From: 630D-37 sp037478835
GTDB taxonomy: Bacteria; Chloroflexota; Anaerolineae; Anaerolineales; Villigracilaceae
DNA: 64,000 nucleotides
Assembly (NCBI GenBank): GCA_037478835.1
Contig: JBBFLV010000009.1
Span: 58,607 to 122,606, forward strand
Direction of reading: 5' to 3'
In this document: positions 23,161 through 30,988 of the stretch, piece by piece
Position numbering within the stretch: position 1 is the stretch's first letter
How the letters are laid out: each line of letters starts with the position of its first letter
Position numbers and translations under genes: made by a program
The notes under the pieces: model-generated
What the model was told of the DNA's origin: nothing
What the model saw: the letters and a program-made list of their open reading frames with translations, nothing else
Database searches by the model: none

Positions 23161-23194
23161 TAAAGTAGCACAGGATTAATCCTGTGCTACTTTA
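23161..23194. repeat. perfect 34-base palindrome between fadD and the thioredoxin gene
   Basis: The arm TAAAGTAGCACAGGATT is followed directly by its exact complement, with no loop base. It lies between two convergent genes and contains the TAG stop of the minus-strand gene. It could work as a terminator in both directions, and is related to the AGCACAG-type fragments at 44804. Confidence 0.85.
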
Positions 23195-23711
23195 TGTTCG
23201 TGCGCAACGTGACCTCGCTGATCGGCCCGCCGACGACCACGTAGCGGATCACCCCATCCGGCCCGATGAAGAAGGTGGTCGGAAGGGCGCGGATTTCGTA
23301 TAGGCGCGTGACTTGACCCTGGCGGTCCAGCAGGATGGGAAAGGTGATGCTGTATTCTGCCAGGAAGTCTGGGATATCTGCAACATTATCCTGGATGGTG
23401 GAGTTGACCCCCAGGATGATCACGCCTTGAGAGGCATACTCTTGAGCGATCCGTTCTAGGGTCGGCATTTCGGCGCGGCAGGGTGGGCACCAGGTAGTCC
23501 AAAAGTTGAGCACGACCACTTGTCCGCGCAATTCGCTCAGGCGGATGATCTTGCCGTCGGTGGTTTCCAGGCTAAAATCGGGGGCGAGGAATCCCTGCCG
23601 CGGGGCCGGAATACGCCCGGCCGTGCTGCGGTGCTCAAGGTCCCGGCTGAGGGCGAGCCAGCCCAGGCCGAGGAGAAGCAAAAGAGCAGAGAAAAGTCGA
23701 AAGCGCAACAT
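23187..23711 (-). CDS. TlpA/ResA-type membrane-anchored thioredoxin
   Basis: 174 residues. An uncleaved N-terminal anchor (FRLFSALLLLLGLGWLAL) is followed by a redoxin domain: FLAPDFSLETTDGK, VVLNFWTTWCPPCRAEMP with the CPPC active site, and ALPTTFFIGPDG with the cis-Pro. It should reduce disulfides outside the membrane, as in cytochrome c maturation. It is divergent from the lutA-like gene, and its stop codon sits inside the 34-base palindrome. Four bases upstream of the start there is no clear ribosome site. Confidence 0.9.
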   Translation of the reverse strand: MLRFRLFSALLLLLGLGWLALSRDLEHRSTAGRIPAPRQGFLAPDFSLETTDGKIIRLSELRGQVVVLNFWTTWCPPCRAEMPTLERIAQEYASQGVIILGVNSTIQDNVADIPDFLAEYSITFPILLDRQGQVTRLYEIRALPTTFFIGPDGVIRYVVVGGPISEVTLRTNIK

Positions 23712-23734
23712 GTCGCTATTTTATCGTACTCTGG

Positions 23735-23740
23735 TAGAAT
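23735..23740 (+). promoter_or_regulatory. -10 hexamer TAGAAT, six bases before the lutA-like ATG
   Basis: TAGAAT is separated from the ATG at 23747 by exactly six bases (GAGTAC) and no Shine-Dalgarno is possible. This implies a leaderless transcript. The -35 is weak. Confidence 0.5.
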
Positions 23741-23746
23741 GAGTAC

Positions 23747-24472
23747 ATGCGTAGCGTGCAATTGTTCATCACCTGTCTGACGGATACGTTCTACCCGGCT
23801 ACCGGCCAGGCGATGGTGAAAGTGCTCCGACGGTTGGGGGTGAACGTGGAATTCCCGGCGGCGCAAACCTGTTGTGGACAACCGGCCTTCAACGCCGGCC
23901 TGCGACAGGAAGCGCGGGAAATGGCAAAGCACATGATCCGCACGTTTGAAAGGCTGAACGGCGAGATCGTTGCTCCATCCGGCTCCTGTGTGCATATGGT
24001 GCGACATGGGTATCCTTTGCTCTTCGAGGACGAGGCGGAATGGGCAGAGCGTGCCAAAGCGCTGGCGCAACGCACGTTTGAGTTCAGCGAGTACCTGGTG
24101 GATGTGCTGGGCGTGGTGGATGTGGGGGCGCGTTGGGAGGGCACGCTGACCTACCATCCCTCTTGTCATCTGTTGCGCGGTTTGAACATTCGGCAGCAGC
24201 CGCTGGAGCTCCTGCGTCATGTGCACGGGGCGCAATTGGTGGAATTGCCCCATGCTGAAGAATGTTGCGGTTTCGGCGGTATTTTTTCGGTCGTGATGCC
24301 GGAGCTTTCGCAGGAGATGCTGGGGCGCAAATTGGATTCTTTCGCTTCTACCCAGGCCGAAACCCTGGTGGTGGCCGATAGTGGTTGCCGTCTGCATTTG
24401 GCGGGTGGGCTGTTTGCGCGTCGTTCGCCCTTGCGGGTTGTGCATCTTGCGGAGGTGTTGGCAGGAGAGTGA
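23747..24472 (+). CDS. LutA/GlpC-like (Fe-S)-binding protein with two CCG domains
   Basis: 241 residues. Two cysteine-rich CCG repeats: QTCCGQPAFNAG (about residues 41-52) and EECCGFGGIFSV (about 171-182), with additional Cys in SGSCVHM and YHPSCHLL. This matches LutA/LldE/YkgE, the small subunit of L-lactate oxidising complexes. The usual partners LutB and LutC are not in the window, so its redox partner is unknown. The start has only a -10 box six bases upstream and no ribosome site, so it is a leaderless candidate. rnhA follows after 3 bases. Confidence 0.88.
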   Translation: MRSVQLFITCLTDTFYPATGQAMVKVLRRLGVNVEFPAAQTCCGQPAFNAGLRQEAREMAKHMIRTFERLNGEIVAPSGSCVHMVRHGYPLLFEDEAEWAERAKALAQRTFEFSEYLVDVLGVVDVGARWEGTLTYHPSCHLLRGLNIRQQPLELLRHVHGAQLVELPHAEECCGFGGIFSVVMPELSQEMLGRKLDSFASTQAETLVVADSGCRLHLAGGLFARRSPLRVVHLAEVLAGE

Positions 24473-24475
24473 AAG

Positions 24476-25108
24476 ATGCCAAAGAAATATTACGTGGTTT
24501 GGAAAGGACGTCGGACGGGAATTTTCGATTCCTGGGAAGAATGTGAAGCGCAGGTGAAAGGATTTCCCGGAGCGCAATTCAAATCGTTCCCCTCCCGCGC
24601 CTTGGCCGAAGCGGCATTTCGCTCCCCCGCGCCACCCATGGAAGAGAAGGAGACTTCCTCTGCTTCCCCTTCCCAGGCCTGGTTGTTGCTCCCGAACCCA
24701 CCGCAAATCCCCTCGATCTGTGTGGATGCGGCCTGCGATGGAGCGCCGGGACGAATGGAATATCGGGGTGTGTGGACGGAAAGCGGCGAAGAGATCTTTC
24801 ACCAGGGACCTTTTGATGAGGCCACGGTCAATATCGGCGAATTCCTGGCGATTGTCCACGGCCTGGCTTGGTTGCAACGTCAGGGGTTGGAGATGCCCGT
24901 TTATACCGATTCGGTTGTTGCGCTTGGATGGGTGCAAAACGGGAAATGCCGGAGTGAGCTACAGGAAAACGAGCGCAATCGTCCCGTCTTTGATCTGGTG
25001 CGTCGGGCCGAAGAATTTCTGCAAAGAAATTCGCACGCGGTCGCCTGGGTGCGCAAATGGGATACGCAGGCCTGGGGCGAAAACCCGGCCGATTTCGGTC
25101 GCAAGTAG
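24476..25108 (+). CDS. rnhA: ribonuclease HI with N-terminal RNase H1-type RNA/DNA hybrid-binding domain
   Basis: 210 residues. Residues 3-45 (KYYVVWKGRRTGIFDSWEEC) are the viroplasmin-like hybrid-binding domain found in eukaryotic RNase H1 and some bacteria. The catalytic domain starts near residue 80 and keeps D-E-D-D: Asp in ICVDAACDG, Glu in NIGEFLAI, Asp in VYTDSVV and Asp in ENPADFGRK. It degrades RNA in RNA-DNA hybrids. It lies three bases after the lutA-like gene, with a GGAGAG ribosome site inside that gene's end. Confidence 0.93.
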   Translation: MPKKYYVVWKGRRTGIFDSWEECEAQVKGFPGAQFKSFPSRALAEAAFRSPAPPMEEKETSSASPSQAWLLLPNPPQIPSICVDAACDGAPGRMEYRGVWTESGEEIFHQGPFDEATVNIGEFLAIVHGLAWLQRQGLEMPVYTDSVVALGWVQNGKCRSELQENERNRPVFDLVRRAEEFLQRNSHAVAWVRKWDTQAWGENPADFGRK

Positions 25109-25169
25109 GATAGATTTGGACAGGATTTACAAGATTTACATGAATTAGGCAGTATGCAGGAGGTGTTCT

Positions 25170-25799
25170 ATGCGTTTCTGGATTTTCGTGCTCTTGATCC
25201 TGGTTGCCTGTGCACCAGCAGGCGGCGGGACGGCTCCTGCCTTGGAGGGATTCTATCCCACCCAGGCCGCCGTGATCCAACAAACCCAGGCGGCGCCGGC
25301 CTCGATGGTGCAGGTCTTCCTGCGCGGGGTGGAGCGGCGCGGCAAAGAAGCGTTGCTGGAAGTCTGCTTTACGCCACCGGATGCTTCTGACTGGACATTG
25401 GGAACGGTGCATTTACTTGTCGGTGGGGAGGAAATGCCCTTTTTGGGCAGTGCCTTGACCGAGATCGTCAGCGGCACGGGCGGGCATCGCCGTTGCGAAA
25501 TGCTGACCTTCGGCATTCCCCCCGAAATGGTGCTTTCTGCTGCCCTGTTGCAGGTGGATGCTTTACAGGTCGAGCCTTCGCCTGAAGATCTGTGCACGCT
25601 CTATTTGCCCAAGATGGCCGCGCGCTTGGAATCGCAGGGGGTGCGCGCCGATTGCGTCCAATCTTCACAGGGGTGGCAGGTGCGCATTTTGAGCTACCCA
25701 TCCAGCCTTTCTGAGGAACAGGCTCAGGCCTTAATCTATGACCCGGCGAACTTCGCGCTGCCGGGACCGTGGGTGTTTTCGTTGCAATTTCAGCCGTGA
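25170..25799 (+). CDS. lipoprotein of unknown function
   Basis: 209 residues. MRFWIFVLLILVAC gives a lipobox with Cys14. The mature part begins with a Gly/Thr/Pro-rich stretch and contains two conserved-looking Cys near the end (CTLYLP, ADCVQSS). No family is recognised. AGGAGG is placed 7 bases before the ATG. The spacer before it has a GGACAGGATTTACA element (25121-25145). The stop codon runs straight into heptamer block E. Confidence 0.65.
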   Translation: MRFWIFVLLILVACAPAGGGTAPALEGFYPTQAAVIQQTQAAPASMVQVFLRGVERRGKEALLEVCFTPPDASDWTLGTVHLLVGGEEMPFLGSALTEIVSGTGGHRRCEMLTFGIPPEMVLSAALLQVDALQVEPSPEDLCTLYLPKMAARLESQGVRADCVQSSQGWQVRILSYPSSLSEEQAQALIYDPANFALPGPWVFSLQFQP

Positions 25800-25800
25800 G

Positions 25801-25866
25801 CGGACCGTGGACTGTAGACCGTGGACCGTAGACGGTGGACCGTGGACCGTAGATGGTGGACCGTGT
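25801..25866 (-). repeat. CCGTCYA heptamer block, copy E (inverted)
   Basis: Units on the plus strand read GGACCGT, AGACCGT, GGACGGT style; on the minus strand they are CCGTCCA-type heptamers. The block begins two bases after the lipoprotein stop codon. Confidence 0.88.
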
Positions 25867-25895
25867 AGGGAATTTTCCGGACGGGATGACGAAAC

Positions 25896-27443
25896 ATGAG
25901 ACGCGAGGATTCTTTCACCCTTTTCCTGCTTCTGCTGGCAGTTCTGTTCGGCGCTTATGTGCGCCTGATCGTGCCTCTTCAGGCGAATTTCCCCGTGCTG
26001 GATGGGGGATTGTTCTACACGATGATCCAGGACTTGTTGGCGAACGATTTTCGCTTGCCGTTGTATACCTCGTACAATCACTTGAACATCCCGTTTGCCT
26101 ACCCTCCTTTGCCGCTCTATCTGGCCGCCCTCCTTCACCTGCTAAGCGGTGTGGACTTGCTGGAGATCGTCCGCTGGCTCCCGGCAGTTTTTAGTCTGTT
26201 GACCCTGCCGGCCTTTTTCTTCCTGGCGCGTGAGATGCTGGGCTCTACTTCGCAGGCAGCGCTGGCGACCTTGCTCTTTGCCCTCCTGCCGCGCTCCTAT
26301 GAGTGGCTGATCATGGGCGGAGGGGTGACCCGCGCACCGGGCATGCTTTTCCTTTTGCTTTTCCTGTGGATGTGTTATCGCGCCTTTGCAAACGGCGATC
26401 GCCGGGCAACGTTCTCGGCCGCACTTTTGGGCGGGTTGGTGTTGCTCTCCCATCCGGAACGCGCCTTACATGCTGCGGTGGCCGGCCTGCTTTTCTGGCT
26501 CTGGCTCGATCGTTCGTGGGCAGGCGCGCAGCGAGCGCTGGTCATCGGCGGCGGGACCTTGTTGGTGAGTGCGCCGTGGTGGGGCTCCGTCCTCGCCCGT
26601 TACGGCGTTGAGACGCTGGCACAGGGGGCGCAAGCGGCGGGCGAGCGTTGGTTGTTTTGGGCGCCGCTGCTCCAGCTCAATTTCACCGATGAGATGGTTC
26701 CGATCCTTGCCTTCTTGGCGGTCTTTGGAGCGTTTGTCGCCTGGAAGAGCGGCAAAGGGTTGTTGGCGATCTGGTTTTTGCTGGTTTTCCTGACCGATCC
26801 GCGCAGTGCGCCGCATGTAGTTCCCATCCAAGTTGCCTTGCTGGCCGCTCTCAGCTTAAGCGAGGTCCTCTTCCCTGCACTGGGAAATGCGGTTCCGAAC
26901 TGGCAGGCGATCTTCTTAGAAAGGCGCGGGAAAGTGTTTTTCGGCTATTTTCTCCTGCTCTTGCTCTTCAATGCGCAGTGGAATGTGCTTCAGGTACAAA
27001 AGCTTGTATTAAGCAATGCCGATCGTGAAGCCTTGCGTTGGATCGCAACGCACGCGCCTGCCGAGAGCCGTTTTCTCGTCCTGGATTGGCAAGAAACCCT
27101 CACGCTCTCGCCAGTGCAGGAATGGTTCCCGTCTCTGAGTGGACGAATGAATATCGTCACGGTTCAAGGGCGCGAATGGTTGCCCGGCAGGGCTCATTTC
27201 AAGGTCCGCATGGACGCTTACGAAGATTTGTATGCCTGCCACTACGATCGTCCTGTTTGCCTGGAGCAATGGGCAGATCGAAATGGGGAGACGTTCGACT
27301 ACGTATATCTCTCGATGCGCCTACCGAGCGGCGATCTGCAAATCAGCCGCCTGGCGGATGGGCTGCGCGCTTCCGAGGCCTATCGGCTGGTATACGAGAC
27401 GCCGGAAGTGTGGATCTTCGAGCGTTTGCGCCCCTCTCCATAG
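25896..27443 (+). CDS. GT-C/GT39-like membrane protein with C-terminal soluble domain
   Basis: 515 residues, about ten membrane segments to residue ~365 and then a soluble domain. The first loop has LDGGLFYTMIQDLL followed by AYPPLPLYLAALLH, the D-x-G and Y-P-P-x-x pattern of GT-C transferases that use polyprenyl-phosphate sugars. The layout matches the frameshifted gene pair at 1685-3408. A glycosyl acceptor cannot be named. GGACGG upstream is a poor ribosome site. It lies between heptamer block E and a pyrimidine-rich spacer. Confidence 0.7.
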   Translation: MRREDSFTLFLLLLAVLFGAYVRLIVPLQANFPVLDGGLFYTMIQDLLANDFRLPLYTSYNHLNIPFAYPPLPLYLAALLHLLSGVDLLEIVRWLPAVFSLLTLPAFFFLAREMLGSTSQAALATLLFALLPRSYEWLIMGGGVTRAPGMLFLLLFLWMCYRAFANGDRRATFSAALLGGLVLLSHPERALHAAVAGLLFWLWLDRSWAGAQRALVIGGGTLLVSAPWWGSVLARYGVETLAQGAQAAGERWLFWAPLLQLNFTDEMVPILAFLAVFGAFVAWKSGKGLLAIWFLLVFLTDPRSAPHVVPIQVALLAALSLSEVLFPALGNAVPNWQAIFLERRGKVFFGYFLLLLLFNAQWNVLQVQKLVLSNADREALRWIATHAPAESRFLVLDWQETLTLSPVQEWFPSLSGRMNIVTVQGREWLPGRAHFKVRMDAYEDLYACHYDRPVCLEQWADRNGETFDYVYLSMRLPSGDLQISRLADGLRASEAYRLVYETPEVWIFERLRPSP

Positions 27444-27505
27444 CTCAATCTCTCCAGTCCTTCCTGACCCTCTCACTTCCTAACCCCTAACATCCTATCC
27501 TCCTT

Positions 27506-28717
27506 TCACCCTCTGCCCTCTATCTTCAGAGAAACGTTCTCCGGCGGCAGGGAAAGTCCCTCGGCCTGGATCGGCAGGATGCGGCTATTGGCGAAGAAGG
27601 GGAAATCAAACGTCGTCGCTTCGCCGGCCTTTTTGCCGGGAATGGGCATCAGCCGGGCGGTGAGCGGTTTGTTCAGCCGCAGCGCAAGGGTGGCCAGATC
27701 GAGCAGCAGGGCGGCGATCTGGGACGGGGTCACATCGCCAGGAAGTGGCACGGTATCCAGCCCGGTGCCGCAGACGGCAGAATAAAGCAACAGGTCCTTC
27801 AATGTCAATTCGCCGCGCGCCACCCGTTCGGCCAGCACTGCATCTTCAAGCACGGGTAACATCACGCCACAGAAACCGGCGTGAGGGAAATGCGCCCGTT
27901 CCAGGGCCTGGGTGAACAGCGCTACGGCGGTCATGGAACCGTGCAAACCCAATCGCGGCAATCCCGTTTGTTCCAGCGCCGTGCCGATGGAACGCTCTAC
28001 GGATGGGAAAGGTGCCAGGGAGAAATCAAAGCCGCCAAAGCGGATCATGTGACGATACTTGAGAAAATCGGCCACCCGCGATAAATTTTGTGCCTCCTGT
28101 TCGATGCGCGCTACCAAGCGCTGCTGACCTTCTTCCAGGTTCGAGATTCCCGCGAAGGCCTGAACGGCCAGGTCGGCCGCTTCCAGCGCCAGCGCAAACG
28201 CTTCTTCGGGACCTTGATGGTAAGCCGCCGGAAAAAACGGCGTGCCTGCCGGGACGTTGATCAGGGCGGCAAAGCGCAGGTTGGCGAAGCCGTTCGCTTC
28301 TACCGTGCTGAGACGCACGATCGTTTCGGCGGTGGCCTGTAGCGCAGAGAGGGAGAGCCGCCCACGACGATCGGTGAGCAGGGCGGAGAAGAAAATCTGC
28401 TGCGTGTTCGCCAGCGACTCGACTACTGCATCGAAGGATTCCGGTGTTTCGGCTAATGCCGGCCCCAGCGCGGCGTATGCGATGCCGTATTCGGCAATGG
28501 CTTTCTCCATGGCCTGTGCCAGGAGAACGGTCTCTTTTGGTTTCCCACCCACCAGCGAGGGGAACGGAACCGTGGCCAGGCGCGTGGTTTGGACCTCGTA
28601 GCCGGCCTCCTCGAACAGGCGACGCGCTTCCTGCAGAAATTGCCCGGCGCGCTGCAACGTTTCCGAACGGAGCGGCCATCCCGGATTGCAAAAGTAGGTG
28701 ATGGAACGGATTTTCAT
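27506..28717 (-). CDS. DUF711 (UPF0210-type) protein
   Basis: 403 residues. MKIRSITYFCNPGWP and the downstream GFCGVMLPVLEDAVLAERV, CGTGLDTVPLPGDV and PGKKAGEATTFDFPFF are the blocks I know from the DUF711 family, related in fold to pyruvate-formate-lyase-like enzymes but of unproven activity. The start at 28717 overlaps the methyltransferase stop (ATGA); a longer frame from 28843 would run through that gene and is rejected. It is the last gene of the five-gene minus-strand operon. Confidence 0.85.
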   Translation of the reverse strand: MKIRSITYFCNPGWPLRSETLQRAGQFLQEARRLFEEAGYEVQTTRLATVPFPSLVGGKPKETVLLAQAMEKAIAEYGIAYAALGPALAETPESFDAVVESLANTQQIFFSALLTDRRGRLSLSALQATAETIVRLSTVEANGFANLRFAALINVPAGTPFFPAAYHQGPEEAFALALEAADLAVQAFAGISNLEEGQQRLVARIEQEAQNLSRVADFLKYRHMIRFGGFDFSLAPFPSVERSIGTALEQTGLPRLGLHGSMTAVALFTQALERAHFPHAGFCGVMLPVLEDAVLAERVARGELTLKDLLLYSAVCGTGLDTVPLPGDVTPSQIAALLLDLATLALRLNKPLTARLMPIPGKKAGEATTFDFPFFANSRILPIQAEGLSLPPENVSLKIEGRG

Positions 28718-29496
28718 CTTCCCTCCCAGCGTTGACGCACGACTTCGAAGAGCAGAATAGAACCGGCCATGGCGACATTCAGCGATTCGGTTTGGCCGGG
28801 CATCGGGATATATACGCGTTCCTGCGCCTGCCGCCGCGCCCATTCGCTCGGACCATGGGCCTCATTGCTCAGGATGAGCGCCAGCGGGGAGCGCAGATCG
28901 GCTTTCCAAAGGGGGATGGCCTCCCTAAGATCGGCCAGCACCCATTTGACCTGGGGGATGCGCGCGGCGAGTTCCGTCAGCGGGGCACGCACGATCGGCA
29001 AGCGGAAGTGTGCCCCCATGCCGGCGCGCACCACCTTCGGCTGCCAGGGATCGGCGGATTCCGGCGAGAGCCACACGGCCTCGACCCCGGCCGCCGCCGC
29101 CGACCGCAGCAGCGTGCCCACGTTCCCCGGTTCCCGCACATCGTCCAGCACGAGCACGAACGTGGGCTTTGGAGGGATCGTGGGGCGTTCTTCTGGAAGC
29201 TGCAGCACGGCCAGGATGCCCTGGGCCTGCTCGGTATCGCTCAGATAGTCCATCAGCTCCGGGGTGACCTGCTCCACAGTCACCCCGCCTTGGCACAGCG
29301 TTTCGATCAATTGCCGTCCGCGTGATCCGAGCCTCTCATCGTAGAAGACCCAGCGAAACGGCCAGCGGTTTCGCCAAGCTTCTTCGATCAATCGCACGCC
29401 TTCTGCGATGAACGCGCCCAGCTCACGTCTGGCACGTGCTTCGTTCATCAGGCGGCGCACTTGCTGCACCTTCGGATTCTGACGCGAGGTGATCAT
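28714..29496 (-). CDS. SpoU/TrmH-family RNA 2'-O-methyltransferase
   Basis: 260 residues. An N-terminal substrate-binding region (ITSRQNPKVQQVRRL, GAFIAEGVRLIEEA) precedes the SPOUT knot: FVLVLDDVREPGNVGTLLRS, LALILSNEAHGPS and IPMPGQTESLNVAMAGSILL, the three SpoU motifs. It methylates a ribose in rRNA or tRNA; the exact site is not readable. ATGA overlap joins it to the macro-domain gene before it, which decides the start at 29496 over an in-frame ATG at 29508. Confidence 0.93.
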   Translation of the reverse strand: MITSRQNPKVQQVRRLMNEARARRELGAFIAEGVRLIEEAWRNRWPFRWVFYDERLGSRGRQLIETLCQGGVTVEQVTPELMDYLSDTEQAQGILAVLQLPEERPTIPPKPTFVLVLDDVREPGNVGTLLRSAAAAGVEAVWLSPESADPWQPKVVRAGMGAHFRLPIVRAPLTELAARIPQVKWVLADLREAIPLWKADLRSPLALILSNEAHGPSEWARRQAQERVYIPMPGQTESLNVAMAGSILLFEVVRQRWEGR

Positions 29497-30053
29497 CTGC
29501 TCAGCCATTCTTCCCAATGCCCGGCGATCGTTTCGACCAACGGACGCTCGTAAATCACCAGCCGTATATCGGAGGGTTGCGTATGTTCCTGCGCGTAGGT
29601 TGCCATGCTCTCCAGGATCACCTGGGCGGCCTCGATAGGAGGATAGCCGAAAATGCCGGCCGAGATCAATGGGAAGGCAATGGAGATGATGCCGAGGGAT
29701 TCGGCCAGCTGCAGGGCGCTCTGAACGGTGGTACGTAGACGGGGTTCTTCGTTCCCCTCGCCCCACCGCGGCCCAACGGCATGGATCACGTAACGGCATG
29801 GCAGGCGACCGCCTGAGGTCCAGGCCGGGCGCTCGTGCGTGATCGGGCCGTGTTGCTGCACCCAGGCATCGGATTCGCGCTGGATTCTCTCGCCGCCACG
29901 GGCGACGATCGCTCCGGCCACGCCCCCGCCGTGCTGTAGCCATTCGTTCGCCGCGTTGACGATGGCATCCACCGTTTCTTGGGTCAGATCGCCGTGTACC
30001 AGCTTAAGCTGCACGGTGTTCGGAAAAGTGAGCGTTTTCAGAATGCGATTCAT
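29493..30053 (-). CDS. macro-domain protein (ADP-ribose/O-acetyl-ADP-ribose binding)
   Basis: 186 residues, one macro domain. VQLKLVHGDLTQETVDAIVN, AANEWLQHGGGVAGAIV and AFPLISAGIFGYPPIEA are the ligand-loop motifs. Members remove ADP-ribose from proteins or hydrolyse O-acetyl-ADP-ribose; the G-G-G-V-A-G loop is like the MacroD group. It sits between mevalonate kinase and a SpoU methyltransferase, both joined by ATGA overlaps, an unusual grouping that may hint at RNA or nucleotide ADP-ribose repair. Confidence 0.93.
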   Translation of the reverse strand: MNRILKTLTFPNTVQLKLVHGDLTQETVDAIVNAANEWLQHGGGVAGAIVARGGERIQRESDAWVQQHGPITHERPAWTSGGRLPCRYVIHAVGPRWGEGNEEPRLRTTVQSALQLAESLGIISIAFPLISAGIFGYPPIEAAQVILESMATYAQEHTQPSDIRLVIYERPLVETIAGHWEEWLSR

Positions 30054-30988
30054 GTTTCCCCTCCCAGCTCGGTCTGAATCACGCTTTGCGCTCCGGCGGC
30101 TCGGAGTGCTTCGGCCACTTCCCCGGCTCGTGCGGCTTCGACCAAGGCGATCATGTTCCCGCCGCGCCCGCCACCGCTGAGCTTGGCGCCCCAGGCCCCG
30201 GCGCGACGCGCTGCTTCCACCAGCGCGTCCAATACGGGCGAAGAAACGGTCAGTTCTTGCAGGATGGCATGGTTTGCGTTCATCAGCGCTCCCACCCGTG
30301 GAGCATCGCCTGCTTCCAGCGCCTGACGCGCTTGCGCCACAATTTCGCCAATCCGATCGAAGAGTGCCTCGAACCGCGCCGGCTCGGCCTCCCAAAGGCG
30401 GCGCACATCGGCCACGGCCTGGCGCGTTGGGGCCGGAATGCCGCTGTTTCCGATCAGCAGCGTGAAGTTTCCCTTAACCTGAAATGGTTGTGGCGGCTGA
30501 CCGCGCACGAAATAAACGGCCTGGGCATAGGTGATCACCGTATTATCGATACCCGAAGGCGTGCCGTGATGGATCTTTTCGATCTCATAGGCTAAGGCGT
30601 TGACTTGAGCATCTTCGAGCGGCCGGCCCAGGTGCGCGGCCAGGGCGCGGATCAGCGCTACGCTTACCGCCGCACCGGAGCCCAATCCCGATGCTACCGG
30701 GATCGAGGAGTCAATGTGAATCCTGAGCCGACAGTCTTTGGGTGAACGCTCCAGGTGGCGCAGCACGGCGTAGACTGCCGCCGCCAATGGGTGATCGGTT
30801 TCCAGGTCCTCGATCGCCGCCGAAAGGCCGATCTGCGGTGATTCGATCCAGATGCCCGCTTCTGGGCGATCCTCCACCGTGACCCCGGCTCGGACTTGGA
30901 ACACCGGCACGGCCAGCGCCGGTCGGCCGTAGACTACGGCGTGTTCACCGAAGAGGATGATCTTTCCGGGGGCTGAAGCGTAGGTCAT
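30050..30988 (-). CDS. mvk: mevalonate kinase
   Basis: 312 residues, a GHMP kinase. SAPGKIILFGEHAVVYGRPA opens it, the ATP loop is SSIPVASGLGSGAAVSVALI, and the C-terminal motif is AWGAKLSGGGRGGNMIAL. HHGTPSGIDN contains the conserved Asp. It phosphorylates mevalonate on the way to isopentenyl diphosphate, so this organism likely uses the mevalonate route. The other pathway genes are not in the window. The start at 30988 overlaps the UbiA-like stop (ATGA). Confidence 0.93.
   Translation of the reverse strand: MTYASAPGKIILFGEHAVVYGRPALAVPVFQVRAGVTVEDRPEAGIWIESPQIGLSAAIEDLETDHPLAAAVYAVLRHLERSPKDCRLRIHIDSSIPVASGLGSGAAVSVALIRALAAHLGRPLEDAQVNALAYEIEKIHHGTPSGIDNTVITYAQAVYFVRGQPPQPFQVKGNFTLLIGNSGIPAPTRQAVADVRRLWEAEPARFEALFDRIGEIVAQARQALEAGDAPRVGALMNANHAILQELTVSSPVLDALVEAARRAGAWGAKLSGGGRGGNMIALVEAARAGEVAEALRAAGAQSVIQTELGGET

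Noticed and set aside
23537..24937. Long minus-strand open frame of 466 codons
   Set aside because: It lies antisense to the lutA-like and rnhA genes, is His/Arg/Gln-rich and has no recognisable motif.
28718..28843. N-terminal extension of the DUF711 protein
   Set aside because: It lies wholly inside the methyltransferase gene; the ATGA overlap at 28714-28717 marks the start.
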